Part shown: one piece after another, positions 56,815-64,000 of the stretch
Layout of the letters: each line of letters begins with the position of its first letter
How positions within the stretch are numbered: the first letter of the stretch is position 1
Source of the DNA: JBBQRS01 sp038214535
Lineage (GTDB): Bacteria > Chloroflexota > Anaerolineae > CG2-30-64-16
DNA length: 64,000 nt
Assembly (NCBI GenBank): GCA_038214535.1
Contig: JBBQRS010000008.1
Location: 1 to 64,000 of the forward strand
Reading direction: 5' to 3'
The notes under the pieces: model-generated
What the model saw: the letters and a program-made list of their open reading frames with translations, nothing else
What the model was told of the DNA's origin: nothing
Database searches by the model: none
Position numbers and translations under genes: made by a program

Positions 56815-57219
56815 ATGATGAACTCCACGGACATAAATAGCATTCGCGAGGTGCTGACGGCCCACTTGAGCGACAGGCCGGAAATCCTCTTTGCGATCCT
56901 CTATGGCTCGGCTAGCGAGGGCGGCGCGTTTCGTGATCTGGACGTGGCGGTGTGGGTGGATCGGGCGGCGGTTTCCGTCGAAGCTGAGTTGGCGTATGGC
57001 TTTGACTTGGCTGACGAGTTGGAGAAAGTAGTGCGTTTCCCGGTAGACGTGCGCATCATCAATGACGCGCCGCTGCCCTATCGCTACAACGTCAGCCGCG
57101 GGCAAAAGCTGGGCGCGCGCGATGAGGAGGCGTATTACACCTTCATCGAGCGCACCCGTTTGGCATGGTGGGACTTCGAGCCGGTCGCGATGGCCTATCT
57201 ACGAGAGATGAAATCATGA
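56815..57219 (+). CDS. mntA: MntA-type nucleotidyltransferase antitoxin
   Basis: The 134-residue protein has the minimal nucleotidyltransferase motif LYGSASEGGAFRDLDVAVWVD (G-S-x10-D-x-D). It pairs with a HEPN toxin gene through an ATGA overlap. In characterised MntA/HepT pairs the enzyme adds AMP residues to the HEPN toxin to silence it. ATG 56818 is an equally possible start. Confidence 0.88.
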   Translation: MMNSTDINSIREVLTAHLSDRPEILFAILYGSASEGGAFRDLDVAVWVDRAAVSVEAELAYGFDLADELEKVVRFPVDVRIINDAPLPYRYNVSRGQKLGARDEEAYYTFIERTRLAWWDFEPVAMAYLREMKS

Positions 57220-57638
57220 CCGTAGATGCGATACGAATACGCGAGCGGCTTGGCCTTATTGCCGATACCGAACGTCGCCTGCGCGAGTTGAGCGCCCTGA
57301 CCGAGGAAGCGTTTCTGGCTGACTTTCGCAACACGGAAAGCGCCAAGTATTTGCTCATTGTGGCGACGGAAGCGGCGATTGACGTTTGTAATCACGTTGC
57401 GGCTCGTCGGGGTGGACGCTCACCGGAGGGCTATGCGGATTGCTTCACGGTTCTTGCAGAACTCGGCTTGATCACCGGCGAACTGGCAGGTCGTTTGCGG
57501 CAAATGGCAAGATTCCGCAATTTTCTCGTGCACCTGTACTGGCAGGTGGACAACGGGCGCATCTATACGATTTTGCAGGACAATCTCACAGACCTGAGCG
57601 CTTTCCGGGAGCAGCTTGTTCTGTCGCTGGGCCTCTGA
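57216..57638 (+). CDS. hepT: HepT-type HEPN ribonuclease toxin
   Basis: The 140-residue helical protein has the HEPN catalytic motif R-x4-H in RNFLVHLYW (with the HxY Tyr that is the AMPylation target in HepT) and NTESAKYLLIVATEAAIDVCNH in the first helices. The ATG overlaps the mntA stop. The start at 57165 on the longer frame is rejected because it overlaps most of the mntA end. Confidence 0.9.
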   Translation: MTVDAIRIRERLGLIADTERRLRELSALTEEAFLADFRNTESAKYLLIVATEAAIDVCNHVAARRGGRSPEGYADCFTVLAELGLITGELAGRLRQMARFRNFLVHLYWQVDNGRIYTILQDNLTDLSAFREQLVLSLGL

Positions 57639-57716
57639 ATGCGTCGTAAACTCTGTTTCAGCATAACGTGTTGATAAAGTGTGCGAAGCCGGGTATGAGT
57701 GTGCATGGGGAACTAT

Positions 57717-57782
57717 TTTGCACGCGGAGACGCGGAGGACGCGGAGATTTTTTAGCATTTCTCAGCGTCTCCGCGTGCAAAA
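57717..57782. repeat. CGCGGAGACGCGGAGG palindrome
   Basis: GCACGCGGAGACGCGGAGGA and the complementary CAGCGTCTCCGCGTGC flank an AT-rich spacer between the convergent hepT and rho genes. It is related to 10021-10141. Confidence 0.75.
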
Positions 57783-57789
57783 TGTGATG

Positions 57790-58911
57790 TTACAGACTGG
57801 GTTTGAGCGCGGCGAGCAGTTGGGGGTTGGTGGGGTATTTGTCGAGGAGCTGCAACAACTTGAGCATCCCCTCTTTGGGTTGATACTGGGCCAGCCCGCG
57901 CCGCAGGGTGCGCAGGCGCGCCATCTCATCGGGCGGGTAGAGCAGTTCTTCGCGGCGCGTGCCCGACGCGTTGATGTTGATCGCGGGGAAGATGCGCGCC
58001 TCGGCCAGCGCGCGGTCGAGCACGACCTCGCTGTTGCCGGTGGCCTTCAACTCCTCGAAGATCACCTGATCGAGCCGCGATTCGGTGTCTACCAGCACCG
58101 ACGCCAGCACCGTGACCGAGCCGCCGCCCTCGATGTTGCGCGCCAGCCCGAAGAAACGCCGCGGCATCTCCATCGCGCTCGCCTCGAGCCCGCCGGAGAG
58201 GCTGCGCCCGCGCCCCGGCGCGCCCAGGTTGAAGGCCCGCGCCAGCCGCGTCAGGCTATCCAGCACGACCACCACGTCGCGGCCGCATTCCAGCTCCACG
58301 CGGATGTGCGCCAGCATCAGCTCCATCAGCGCCATGTGCTCCTGCGTGGGGCGGTCGCTGGATGAGGCGATCACCTCCGCGCCCGCGGCCCGCCGGAAAT
58401 AGGTTACTTCCTCCGGGCGCTCGTCAATCAGCAGCACGATGACGCGCGTTTCGGGGGCGATGCCCGCGATGCCGGTCGCCAGCTTGCTGAGCAGCGTGGT
58501 TTTGCCGGCCTTGGGCGGCGAGACGATCAGCCCGCGCGTGCCCTTGCCGATGGGCGCGACCAAGTCTACCGAGCGCAGCGTGATATCGGGCAGACTGCCG
58601 AAATCGAGGCGCGCGTTGGGGTCAATGGGGATCAGGTCTTCGAAGTCGGGCCGCGCGGCAAACGCCTCCGGCGTCAGCCCCGAGATGCAGGCGATATCGG
58701 TCAGCGTGAGGACGCCGTTAACCCGGCGCGTCGGGCCTTCGACCAGCGCGCCTTCCGGCAGGCCATAGTCGCGGATCAACGCCGCAGGGACGACGGGGTC
58801 GCGCGGCGTGGCCCGGAATGAGCGCGCGGGATCGAGCAACTTGCCGTCGCGCCGGCCTTCGAGCTTCAGCACGCCTTCGGCGCGGTCCGTGGGAAGAGAT
58901 GGTTTCGTCAT
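57790..58911 (-). CDS. rho: Transcription termination factor Rho (short form)
   Basis: The 373-residue RecA-type hexameric helicase has Walker A SPPKAGKTTLL, Walker B VVVVLDSLTRLARAFN, the Q-loop region GRSLSGG and a C-terminal GTRREELLYP. E. coli Rho is about 419 residues. This version lacks the N-terminal helical Rho_N domain and keeps only a shortened RNA-binding OB part (about residues 10-75). The 3' end abuts a repeat. Confidence 0.92.
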   Translation of the reverse strand: MTKPSLPTDRAEGVLKLEGRRDGKLLDPARSFRATPRDPVVPAALIRDYGLPEGALVEGPTRRVNGVLTLTDIACISGLTPEAFAARPDFEDLIPIDPNARLDFGSLPDITLRSVDLVAPIGKGTRGLIVSPPKAGKTTLLSKLATGIAGIAPETRVIVLLIDERPEEVTYFRRAAGAEVIASSSDRPTQEHMALMELMLAHIRVELECGRDVVVVLDSLTRLARAFNLGAPGRGRSLSGGLEASAMEMPRRFFGLARNIEGGGSVTVLASVLVDTESRLDQVIFEELKATGNSEVVLDRALAEARIFPAININASGTRREELLYPPDEMARLRTLRRGLAQYQPKEGMLKLLQLLDKYPTNPQLLAALKPSL

Positions 58912-59105
58912 CAGTGGATAGCTTCAGCTTACCACGTTGTGGCGACAAACACAAGCGCGTTCACCACGAAGAAACGGGGAAGAAAAGTAGGCATGGGAAC
59001 ATGGATAGATAAGGTTCCCTTTTTGTTGTTTGCGTATGAAAAAGAATCTTCGTTTCTTCGTTCCTTCGTGGTGAATAAAAGTCAGGGTGAGGGTGTGCGG
59101 TATCC

Positions 59106-59139
59106 AGACCTGACAGGTTTGCGCAAACCTGTCAGGTCT
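59106..59139. repeat. Palindromic repeat, AGACCTGACAGGTTT family, copy 3
   Basis: AGACCTGACAGGTTTGCG and CAAACCTGTCAGGTCT, perfect 16-base arms. Confidence 0.88.
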
Positions 59140-59150
59140 TGCGCGTAGTT

Positions 59151-59190
59151 AGAAACCCGGTTTCCGGCTTCGCCGAGAAACCGGGTTTCT
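59151..59190. repeat. Palindromic repeat, AGAAACCCGGTTTCT family, copy 3
   Basis: AGAAACCCGGTTTCCGGC and the arm ending GAGAAACCGGGTTTCT flank a short centre, just outside the patatin gene's stop. Confidence 0.85.
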
Positions 59191-59200
59191 TGTTGCACGC

Positions 59201-60112
59201 TTATCGCAGGTCGGGCGGGACGTATTCGCGGAGGCCGGGGGCGGCCGGCGCGGGCGCCTGATCCATGACCGGCCGGACGTCGAGCGGGGCGGGGTTTTCG
59301 AGATAGCGGTCGGTGGCCGCCTTGCCCGCGGCGAACATCTCGTTAATGTGGTCGAAGTCGTTGAACGGCAGGTGCGAGAAGTCGGTGATATGGATGTGGT
59401 GCAGCTCGACCCGCGGATCGTCCGCGGCGCGTTTGAGGTCGGCGAAGAGCGATTGCCCGATGAAGGTGTCAATGGTGCGCATCAGGATGTTCAGGATGCC
59501 GCTGACGCGCGGCAAGGCTTCCGTGCCGTGAGCCACGTTGATCGCGTAGATCACGTCCGCGCCCTTGTCTATCGCCACGCTGCACGGCACGCACGCCACC
59601 ACCCCGCCATCCACCAGTTGCAGGTCGCCGTAGTCCACGGGATCCTGGTAGACCGGGATCGAGCTGCTCGCCATGATCGCATCCACCAGCGGCGCGGCGG
59701 GGTCTTCGCCGAACAGGTAGAGCCGGCGGCTGATGAGGTCGGCGGCGGTGAGATAGGCCGGGCACTTGAGGTGGCCGAAGGTCGTCGCCCCGGCGGGCAG
59801 GTTGTCCGCAATGAGTTTGCGCATCCCCTCGCTGGGGAAGGCGCTGTCCTCGCCGGTCAGGGCGCGCCAGGCGATGGTGAAGGCGTTGCCGGGGTAGACC
59901 ACGTCCCGCGTGCCTTTACGCCAGGCCGCTTCAAGGTTCGGGATCGCGTCCAGGTCAGGTCCGCGCGCGGCCATGAAGCCTGAGTTGATAGAGCCTGCGG
60001 ACGTGCCGACGAAGAAGTCGGGTTTGATGCCGTGCTCCAGCAGCGAGCGCAGCGCGCCCACCTGGAGCGGCCCGCGAATGCCGCCCCCGCTGAGGACAAA
60101 GGCTGTCGTCAT
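59201..60112 (-). CDS. Patatin-like phospholipase
   Basis: The 303-residue protein has the oxyanion motif SGGGIRGPLQVGAL and the nucleophile elbow GTSAGS (Ser38). The catalytic-dyad Asp lies in VDGGVVACVP (D-G-G). These are the three signatures of patatin/RssA-type lipid acyl hydrolases. It has no signal peptide. GGAGGCAAC precedes the ATG. Confidence 0.92.
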   Translation of the reverse strand: MTTAFVLSGGGIRGPLQVGALRSLLEHGIKPDFFVGTSAGSINSGFMAARGPDLDAIPNLEAAWRKGTRDVVYPGNAFTIAWRALTGEDSAFPSEGMRKLIADNLPAGATTFGHLKCPAYLTAADLISRRLYLFGEDPAAPLVDAIMASSSIPVYQDPVDYGDLQLVDGGVVACVPCSVAIDKGADVIYAINVAHGTEALPRVSGILNILMRTIDTFIGQSLFADLKRAADDPRVELHHIHITDFSHLPFNDFDHINEMFAAGKAATDRYLENPAPLDVRPVMDQAPAPAAPGLREYVPPDLR

Positions 60113-60379
60113 TGTTGCCTCCGTGGATATTGTTATTTCGCCGGCAGGGTACGCAACGAATGCTGACTTAGGATCTCCAGTACCTATTTTGGATTCGTCG
60201 CGCGATTGTTCTGTTTTTGCACCAGACTCACTATATCAAAGGTCGCACGAATAGTAAAGCGCTTCATTCACGGATTGCCCGGGTCGCGCGCGCAGCGCGG
60301 CGCCATCAGATAGCGGGGCAGCGGATAAACGGATAAAACGCACTTCCCATCCGCTTATCTGTTTTCATCCGCTGCCCTT

Positions 60380-61309
60380 TCACCCCACCGGAATCCCCAG
60401 ATCGCTTGCGCCACGCGGCGAGGCGATCGCCTCTGGGAAGTAGCGGCGCAGCATGTCCACGGCGATGGCGGCGCGGTGGACGCGCTCGCGGGCCATGAGG
60501 ACGGCCATCGCCTCGTAGTGCAGCCCGCTCGGGTAGATGTTGGGTGCGTTGCGCAGGCCCAGCTTGACGTACATCGGCGCGGCGACGCGCACCATCTCCG
60601 GGACTTCGTAATGGCGGATGAACCCGCCGAAGTCGTCCGGCGCTTCGACGTATACGTCCAGCGGCAGCGAGACGGCTTGGCGCACCGCGGCCAGTTGCGG
60701 CAGGGTGAGATCGGTGGGCACGTTGTACGTCCCCGCGCCGAGTTGCTCCATCCAGCGGACGGCGAGCGGGTTGGCCGGCCCCATCTGCACCGAGATCTTC
60801 AGCACCAGCTCCGCGGGCAAGTCTCCCGTGCGCTTCATCTCCGCGGCCAGCCACAACAGCCCCTCATCGGCCACCAGCACCGAGCGGATGCCCAGCGCAC
60901 ACGCGCGCCGGATGTCCTCAACGGCGTAGATCACCTGCTCCATGCCGCGCAGGCGCGCGCCCAGGTTCTTGCCGCCCGCCGCGGTGATCTGCGCGCCGGT
61001 GTCCCATGCGGCGCGTGGCCCGACGAAGAGGCTCACCTCGATGCCGGCCGCGTGGCCCAGTTGCGCCATCTCGCGGATTTCGGCGTCGGTGAGGAGCATG
61101 ATGCCGCTGCCCTGCGACACGCGCTGGATCAGCACCTCCTGGCGCTCTGCTTCCTCCAGCACGGCGGCCAGCGCCCGCGGCCCCTCGACGCTGGGGATCT
61201 CCACGCGATAATGCGCCCCGTCGGGGAAGCGCAACAACGAATCGGGCAGGTCATACGCGTCGCCGATCGGCAGGCCGCGCGCCCTCAAAAACTCTCGAAC
61301 TTCCTTCAT
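60380..61309 (-). CDS. U32 peptidase-like protein
   Basis: The 309-residue TIM-barrel-type protein has RVSQGSGIMLLTDAEI, GARLRGMEQVIYAVED and SVLVADEGLLWLAAEM. A C-terminal LGLRNAPNIYPSGLHYEA fits divergent U32 family members. The family includes collagenase-like peptidases and RNA/ubiquinone hydroxylation factors with Fe-S clusters. I do not see a conserved Cys cluster here, so the activity is uncertain. AAGGTAGAG precedes the ATG. Confidence 0.6.
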   Translation of the reverse strand: MKEVREFLRARGLPIGDAYDLPDSLLRFPDGAHYRVEIPSVEGPRALAAVLEEAERQEVLIQRVSQGSGIMLLTDAEIREMAQLGHAAGIEVSLFVGPRAAWDTGAQITAAGGKNLGARLRGMEQVIYAVEDIRRACALGIRSVLVADEGLLWLAAEMKRTGDLPAELVLKISVQMGPANPLAVRWMEQLGAGTYNVPTDLTLPQLAAVRQAVSLPLDVYVEAPDDFGGFIRHYEVPEMVRVAAPMYVKLGLRNAPNIYPSGLHYEAMAVLMARERVHRAAIAVDMLRRYFPEAIASPRGASDLGIPVG

Positions 61310-61329
61310 AGCTCTACCTTTCTATTTTT

Positions 61330-61402
61330 CTCACCACGAAGGAACGAAGAAACGAAGATTCTCTAAAAAAATTCTTCTGCGTTTCTTCGCTCCTTCGTGG
61401 TG
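61330..61402. repeat. CACCACGAAGGAACGAAG palindrome
   Basis: TCACCACGAAGGAACGAAGA and the complementary CTTCGCTCCTTCGTGGTGA flank an AT-rich centre. It ends directly at the fpg stop. It is related to 58960-59073, 25219-25260 and 62250-62270. Confidence 0.8.
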
Positions 61403-61407
61403 AATCT

Positions 61408-62232
61408 TCAACGATCTATCATGAGTCCCGGTTGGCAGGCGCGGCAGAAGTTGGTGACGCGCTTTTGGCGCTTGACCTCGCTGATGGGGCCGCCGCAACG
61501 GGGGCAGGGTTCGCCGGTTTTGCCGTGTATGGCGAGGAAGTCGCGCACTTCCATCTCGATGCGCTCGCCCACGCGGTCGCGCAGGGTGTCAATCGCCTTT
61601 TCAAGCACGGTCCACATACAGCCGTAGAGCCGCTCGCTCTCGGCCGCGCTGAGACTCGCGCGGCGACGGAACGGGTAAATCTGCGCGCACCAGAGGATCT
61701 CGTCGGCGTAGGCGTTGCCGATACCCGCGACGAACGCCTGGTTGGTCAGCGTGCCCTTGATCTCGCCGGGGTGGCGCTTGATCCGCTCGCGGAACACGTC
61801 AAGAGTCAGCGTGGGGTCGTCGGCGTCCGGCCCCAGTTCGGCGAAAGCGGGCACGGCGTTCAGGTCGTCCGTGACGTAGATCTTCCCCATGTCCATCGGG
61901 TCGTTATAGCGCAGCTCGGCGCCGTCGGCCAGCCGCAGCACCAGCGCGTCACGCGTACGGTCTTTGGCGAGGGGCGCGCCATAACGCAGCCGCCCCGCCA
62001 GCATCGGGTTGATGACGATGGTCGGCCCGTCCTCCAGCGCCAGCAGCAGGAACTTGCCGCGCCGCGCGACGCCGGTGAAGCGCTTGCCGGTCAATAGACC
62101 TGACAGGTTTCCCAAACCTGTCAGGTCTCGCGTGATCAACGGCCGGCGCACGTCCACCGCGGCGATCTCGGCCCCCGCCAGCCGCGGCGCCAGCACCTCG
62201 CGAATGATCTCCAGATCGGGCAGTTCAGGCAT
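61408..62232 (-). CDS. mutM: Formamidopyrimidine-DNA glycosylase (Fpg/MutM) with repeat-encoded segment
   Basis: The protein is 274 residues from ATG 62232. The catalytic N-terminus is M-P-E-L-P, Lys60 lies in ARRGKFLLL, the H2TH region is NQAFVAGIGNAYADEILW and the C-terminal zinc finger is C-P-R-C with C-R-A-C. It removes oxidised purines such as 8-oxoguanine. A longer frame to 62358 passes through repeats and is rejected. Residues 35-46 (RDLTGLGNLSGL) are translated from the palindrome at 62097-62128. Confidence 0.93.
   Translation of the reverse strand: MPELPDLEIIREVLAPRLAGAEIAAVDVRRPLITRDLTGLGNLSGLLTGKRFTGVARRGKFLLLALEDGPTIVINPMLAGRLRYGAPLAKDRTRDALVLRLADGAELRYNDPMDMGKIYVTDDLNAVPAFAELGPDADDPTLTLDVFRERIKRHPGEIKGTLTNQAFVAGIGNAYADEILWCAQIYPFRRRASLSAAESERLYGCMWTVLEKAIDTLRDRVGERIEMEVRDFLAIHGKTGEPCPRCGGPISEVKRQKRVTNFCRACQPGLMIDR
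62097..62128. repeat. Palindromic repeat, AGACCTGACAGGTTT family, copy 4, inside fpg
   Basis: AGACCTGACAGGTTT and AAACCTGTCAGGTCT flank CC. The copy is fully within the coding sequence and preserves the frame, in the poorly conserved loop before the catalytic lysine. Confidence 0.9.
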
Positions 62233-62602
62233 GGCGGTGCTCCAGTTTTTACCACGAAGGAACGAAGTAAGGATACAAGGAAATAAGGAAACAGGGAAAC
62301 AAGTAGACAAGGAGGCAAGGAGACAGGTAGACAAGGAGACAAGCTGAGGAGTGAGCACGCTACGAGGTGGCGTCAGATGCGAACGATGGGGTAGAGGCGC
62401 TGAGGCTTAGTCGTTCGCGTAGGGGTGTGGTCGCCACGCCCTGGCCGCGGCGCGCTTTCTTCCCAGACCTGACAGGTTTCGCAAACCTGTCAGGTCTTGC
62501 GCGTCCAGCCCTCACCCTAACCCTGTCCCAAAGGGCGAGGGAACCAGACCCCCTCTTCCCCTCTACTTGCCTACTTGTTTACTTGTCTCCTTGTCTCCTT
62601 GC
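62233..62602. other. 370-bp repeat-only intergenic region
   Basis: In order it holds CACGAAGGAACGAAG (62252), AAGGAAACAGGGAAACAAG runs (62275-62345) and a GCGTCAGATGCG repeat (62358-62375). Then come the AGACCTGACAGGTTT palindrome (62465-62497), CCCTCACCCTAACCC...GGGCGAGGG (62510-62540) and a TACTTGTTTACTTGTCTCCTTG run (62566-62604). No gene is seen. Confidence 0.7.
62465..62497. repeat. Palindromic repeat, AGACCTGACAGGTTT family, copy 5
   Basis: AGACCTGACAGGTTT and AAACCTGTCAGGTCT flank CGC in the intergenic repeat cluster. Confidence 0.88.
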
Positions 62603-63295
62603 CTACTGTCCTGGGACGCAGGCGTCGGCGGCGACGGTGAAGGCGCGTTCGCCTTCCGCCAGCGGGATGCCGTTTGCCCCATAGGCAGTGACGACCCAGG
62701 TGTAGGAGCGGCCCGGCGATAGCACGGGAGCCGTGACCTCGGTCTGCGATAGCGTCTTGTCGAGCAGGAGTTCCGTGGTTCCGGCGTCAATCACCATGAC
62801 GCGATAGCCGTCCGTAGGTTTGGCTTCGACGAACGGCTCCCAGCGCAACACGGGGACGGCGTTCGTCAGGCAATCGGCGGCAGGCTCGACCAGCGTCAGG
62901 GTGCGCTCCAGCGGGACGACGAGATCGGTGATGCTCTGCCCCGGTGCGAGGGTCACCGCGGGCCAGCCGCCTTGATCCTCTTCGCCATCGGGAAAGACGC
63001 CGATCACGCTGAAATCGCCCACGGGTGGGTGATCCATCACGAAGATGCCGTCCGGCCCAGTGGTCGTCTCGGCCACGGTCATGCCGGCGGGGTCGGTCTG
63101 CCAGCCGGGGGTGCGCAGCGACACGCGTGCGTCGGCTACGGGCTGTCCGCCATAGGTGGCGACGCCCGACAGGCGCGCGCCGGTCGCGGCGGGTATCTGA
63201 CCGGGCATCGGCACGCACGCACCGAGGAGCAGCGCAACGATCAGAAGGCCGGCGAACGCAGTTGTCCTCGTGGTGAGGTGATCCATGGTGTGCAT
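62603..63295 (-). CDS. Putative lipoprotein with carboxypeptidase-regulatory-like/Ig-like domains
   Basis: The 230-residue protein has a lipobox LLGAC in a short hydrophobic leader (FAGLLIVALLLGAC). The first domain is carboxypeptidase-regulatory-like/SpaA-like (LSGVATYGGQPVADARVSL...TTTGPDGIF). The second is a beta-sandwich ending SPGRSYTWVVTAYGANG, as in fibronectin-type III or Ig-like modules. It is probably anchored outside the cell. ATG 63286 is an alternative start. The GGGAG ribosome site lies in a CAAGGAGACAAG repeat. Confidence 0.78.
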   Translation of the reverse strand: MHTMDHLTTRTTAFAGLLIVALLLGACVPMPGQIPAATGARLSGVATYGGQPVADARVSLRTPGWQTDPAGMTVAETTTGPDGIFVMDHPPVGDFSVIGVFPDGEEDQGGWPAVTLAPGQSITDLVVPLERTLTLVEPAADCLTNAVPVLRWEPFVEAKPTDGYRVMVIDAGTTELLLDKTLSQTEVTAPVLSPGRSYTWVVTAYGANGIPLAEGERAFTVAADACVPGQ

Positions 63296-63306
63296 AGTCT
63301 CCCTGT

Positions 63307-64000
63307 CTACTTGTCTCCTTCGATGAGACGCAACGAGCGGACCGCTGCGACGGCATCCTCGCGAGTGTTGACGCCGAGTTTGGTGTAAATGCGGGTGGTG
63401 TGGTTGCGGACCGTGAAGTATGAAATATCGAGCAGCGCGGCGATCTCTTTGTTGGTCAGCTTTCCCGCCAGCAGTTCCAGCACTTCCAGCTCGCGTTCCG
63501 TCAGCGGGTCTATCAGGGGCAGGTCGGGTTGGCGTGCTGCGGCGGCGCGGGCGACCTCCGCCAGCATTTCACGGGCAGCTTCGGCCTGCCGGCCCAGGCG
63601 CGCCAGTTCATAGAGCATGGTTCTTACGTCGGCCCCGCCCTCGATGAAGCAACGGACGTAGCCGCGCGGGGCCGCCGGAGCCAATGCTGCCTCCAGCACG
63701 TCCAGCGCCTGCTGCCGAGAGCCGCGCCGCCACAACATGCGCGCCAGCAGGACGCCGCCTTCGATCTGCACGTACACCTGGCGTTCTCCGCCGGCATGGC
63801 GCAAGACCTCGCGCACCATTTCGATCATCCGTTTAAGGTCGGCGTCTGTCCCGACCGCCAGACCGATTTGCGCCCGAATCAGCAGTATGTCATAGGCCCG
63901 CGGGGTCTCAAGGCCCAGGGCCGAGGTTTCGAGCCAACGCCGTGCCGCAGCCTGATCGCCGCGCGCCAGCGCGGGGAAAAGCGCCAGCGCGTCCGCTGCT
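63307..64000 (-). CDS. LuxR/MalT-type transcriptional regulator (C-terminal part; 5' end beyond window)
   Basis: The frame is open from the window edge to the stop at 63307, about 231 residues. The upstream part is TPR-like helical repeats (RAYDILLIRAQIGLAVG, LARMLWRRGSRQQALDVLEAAL) as in MalT/LAL regulators. The C-terminus is a LuxR helix-turn-helix (LTERELEVLELLAGKLTNKEIAALLDIS...VRNHTTRIYTKLGV). An ATP-binding STAND domain would be expected beyond the window. The stop lies 11 bases from the lipoprotein start, so it may lead a two-gene operon. Confidence 0.88.
   Translation of the reverse strand, partial: AADALALFPALARGDQAAARRWLETSALGLETPRAYDILLIRAQIGLAVGTDADLKRMIEMVREVLRHAGGERQVYVQIEGGVLLARMLWRRGSRQQALDVLEAALAPAAPRGYVRCFIEGGADVRTMLYELARLGRQAEAAREMLAEVARAAAARQPDLPLIDPLTERELEVLELLAGKLTNKEIAALLDISYFTVRNHTTRIYTKLGVNTREDAVAAVRSLRLIEGDK

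Larger units (their letters stand above)
58912..59200. other. Intergenic region with three repeat families
   Basis: CACCACGAAGAAACGGGG...CGTTTCTTCGTTCCTTCGTGGTG (58960-59073) is an imperfect long palindrome. It is followed by the AGACCTGACAGGTTT palindrome (59106-59139) and the AGAAACCCGGTTTC palindrome (59151-59190). No gene is visible. Confidence 0.7.

Noticed and set aside
62233..62358. Hydrophobic N-terminal extension of Fpg
   Set aside because: It is repeat-encoded; Fpg requires processing to an N-terminal Pro, which is present only with ATG 62232.

Overview
This is a gene-dense, high-GC stretch of bacterial chromosome, most plausibly from a mesophilic Chloroflexota (Anaerolineae/Caldilineae-like) bacterium. 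The lineage call is inference. It rests on the MurF-alanine racemase and SHMT-GcvT fusions, a SufR-headed SUF operon, a short Rho, secreted proteins with a [V/I]YMP-type motif near the C-terminus, and a very high load of short palindromic interspersed repeats. No rRNA, tRNA or CRISPR array was recognised.

Layout. 1-11.3 kb: end of an unknown gene, AGE-type sugar epimerase, kinase-like APH protein coupled to an MFS exporter, sulfatase, SDR/DUF2867 protein, GNAT, FG-GAP repeat protein, Gfo/Idh/MocA dehydrogenase, and a small protein plus nucleotidyltransferase pair. 11.4-17.5 kb: a FolM-like SDR, then a compact trans-4-hydroxy-L-proline degradation operon (epimerase, DAO-like flavoprotein, DHDPS-like deaminase, [2Fe-2S] subunit, FAD/NAD subunit). 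17.5-22.7 kb: two tandem secreted paralogues with nearly identical promoters, a secreted beta-propeller, and a small iron-permease-like membrane protein. 22.9-27.5 kb: coenzyme-B12 diol dehydratase with large and medium subunits fused, its small subunit, and a GH9-type glycosidase with a 3' frameshift. 27.8-36.8 kb: SUF Fe-S assembly operon (sufR-C-B-D, rhodanese, SufU-like, a RelBE/HicB toxin-antitoxin insert, sufS, sufU, Rieske ferredoxin, SufT-like). 37-44.5 kb: STAS, DUF72 and DUF2283 proteins, a one-chain adenine methyltransferase/BsuBI-PstI restriction enzyme, a second sulfatase, a methyltransferase, DUF1801 and HNH proteins. 44.5-50.2 kb: MurF-Alr fusion, PAP2-like membrane protein, a secreted protein with a 3' frameshift, and an unknown protein. 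50.2-64 kb: a 164-bp MITE with a 10-bp target duplication, dual-specificity phosphatase, ferredoxin-nitroreductase, DinB, SHMT-GcvT fusion, a frameshifted DUF4926 gene, MntA/HepT, Rho, patatin, U32-like protein, Fpg, a lipoprotein and a MalT/LuxR-type regulator cut by the window end.

The most unusual global feature is the repeats. More than a dozen families of short palindromic or simple repeats fill most intergenic gaps. In several places they lie inside reading frames: they encode internal segments of Fpg, Alr and the SHMT-GcvT linker, and they supply the C-terminal residues and stop codons of at least six other proteins. Two element types have MITE architecture. Three genes (GH9, a secreted protein, DUF4926) each show one apparent single-base deletion. 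This is either real decay or consensus error in the assembly.
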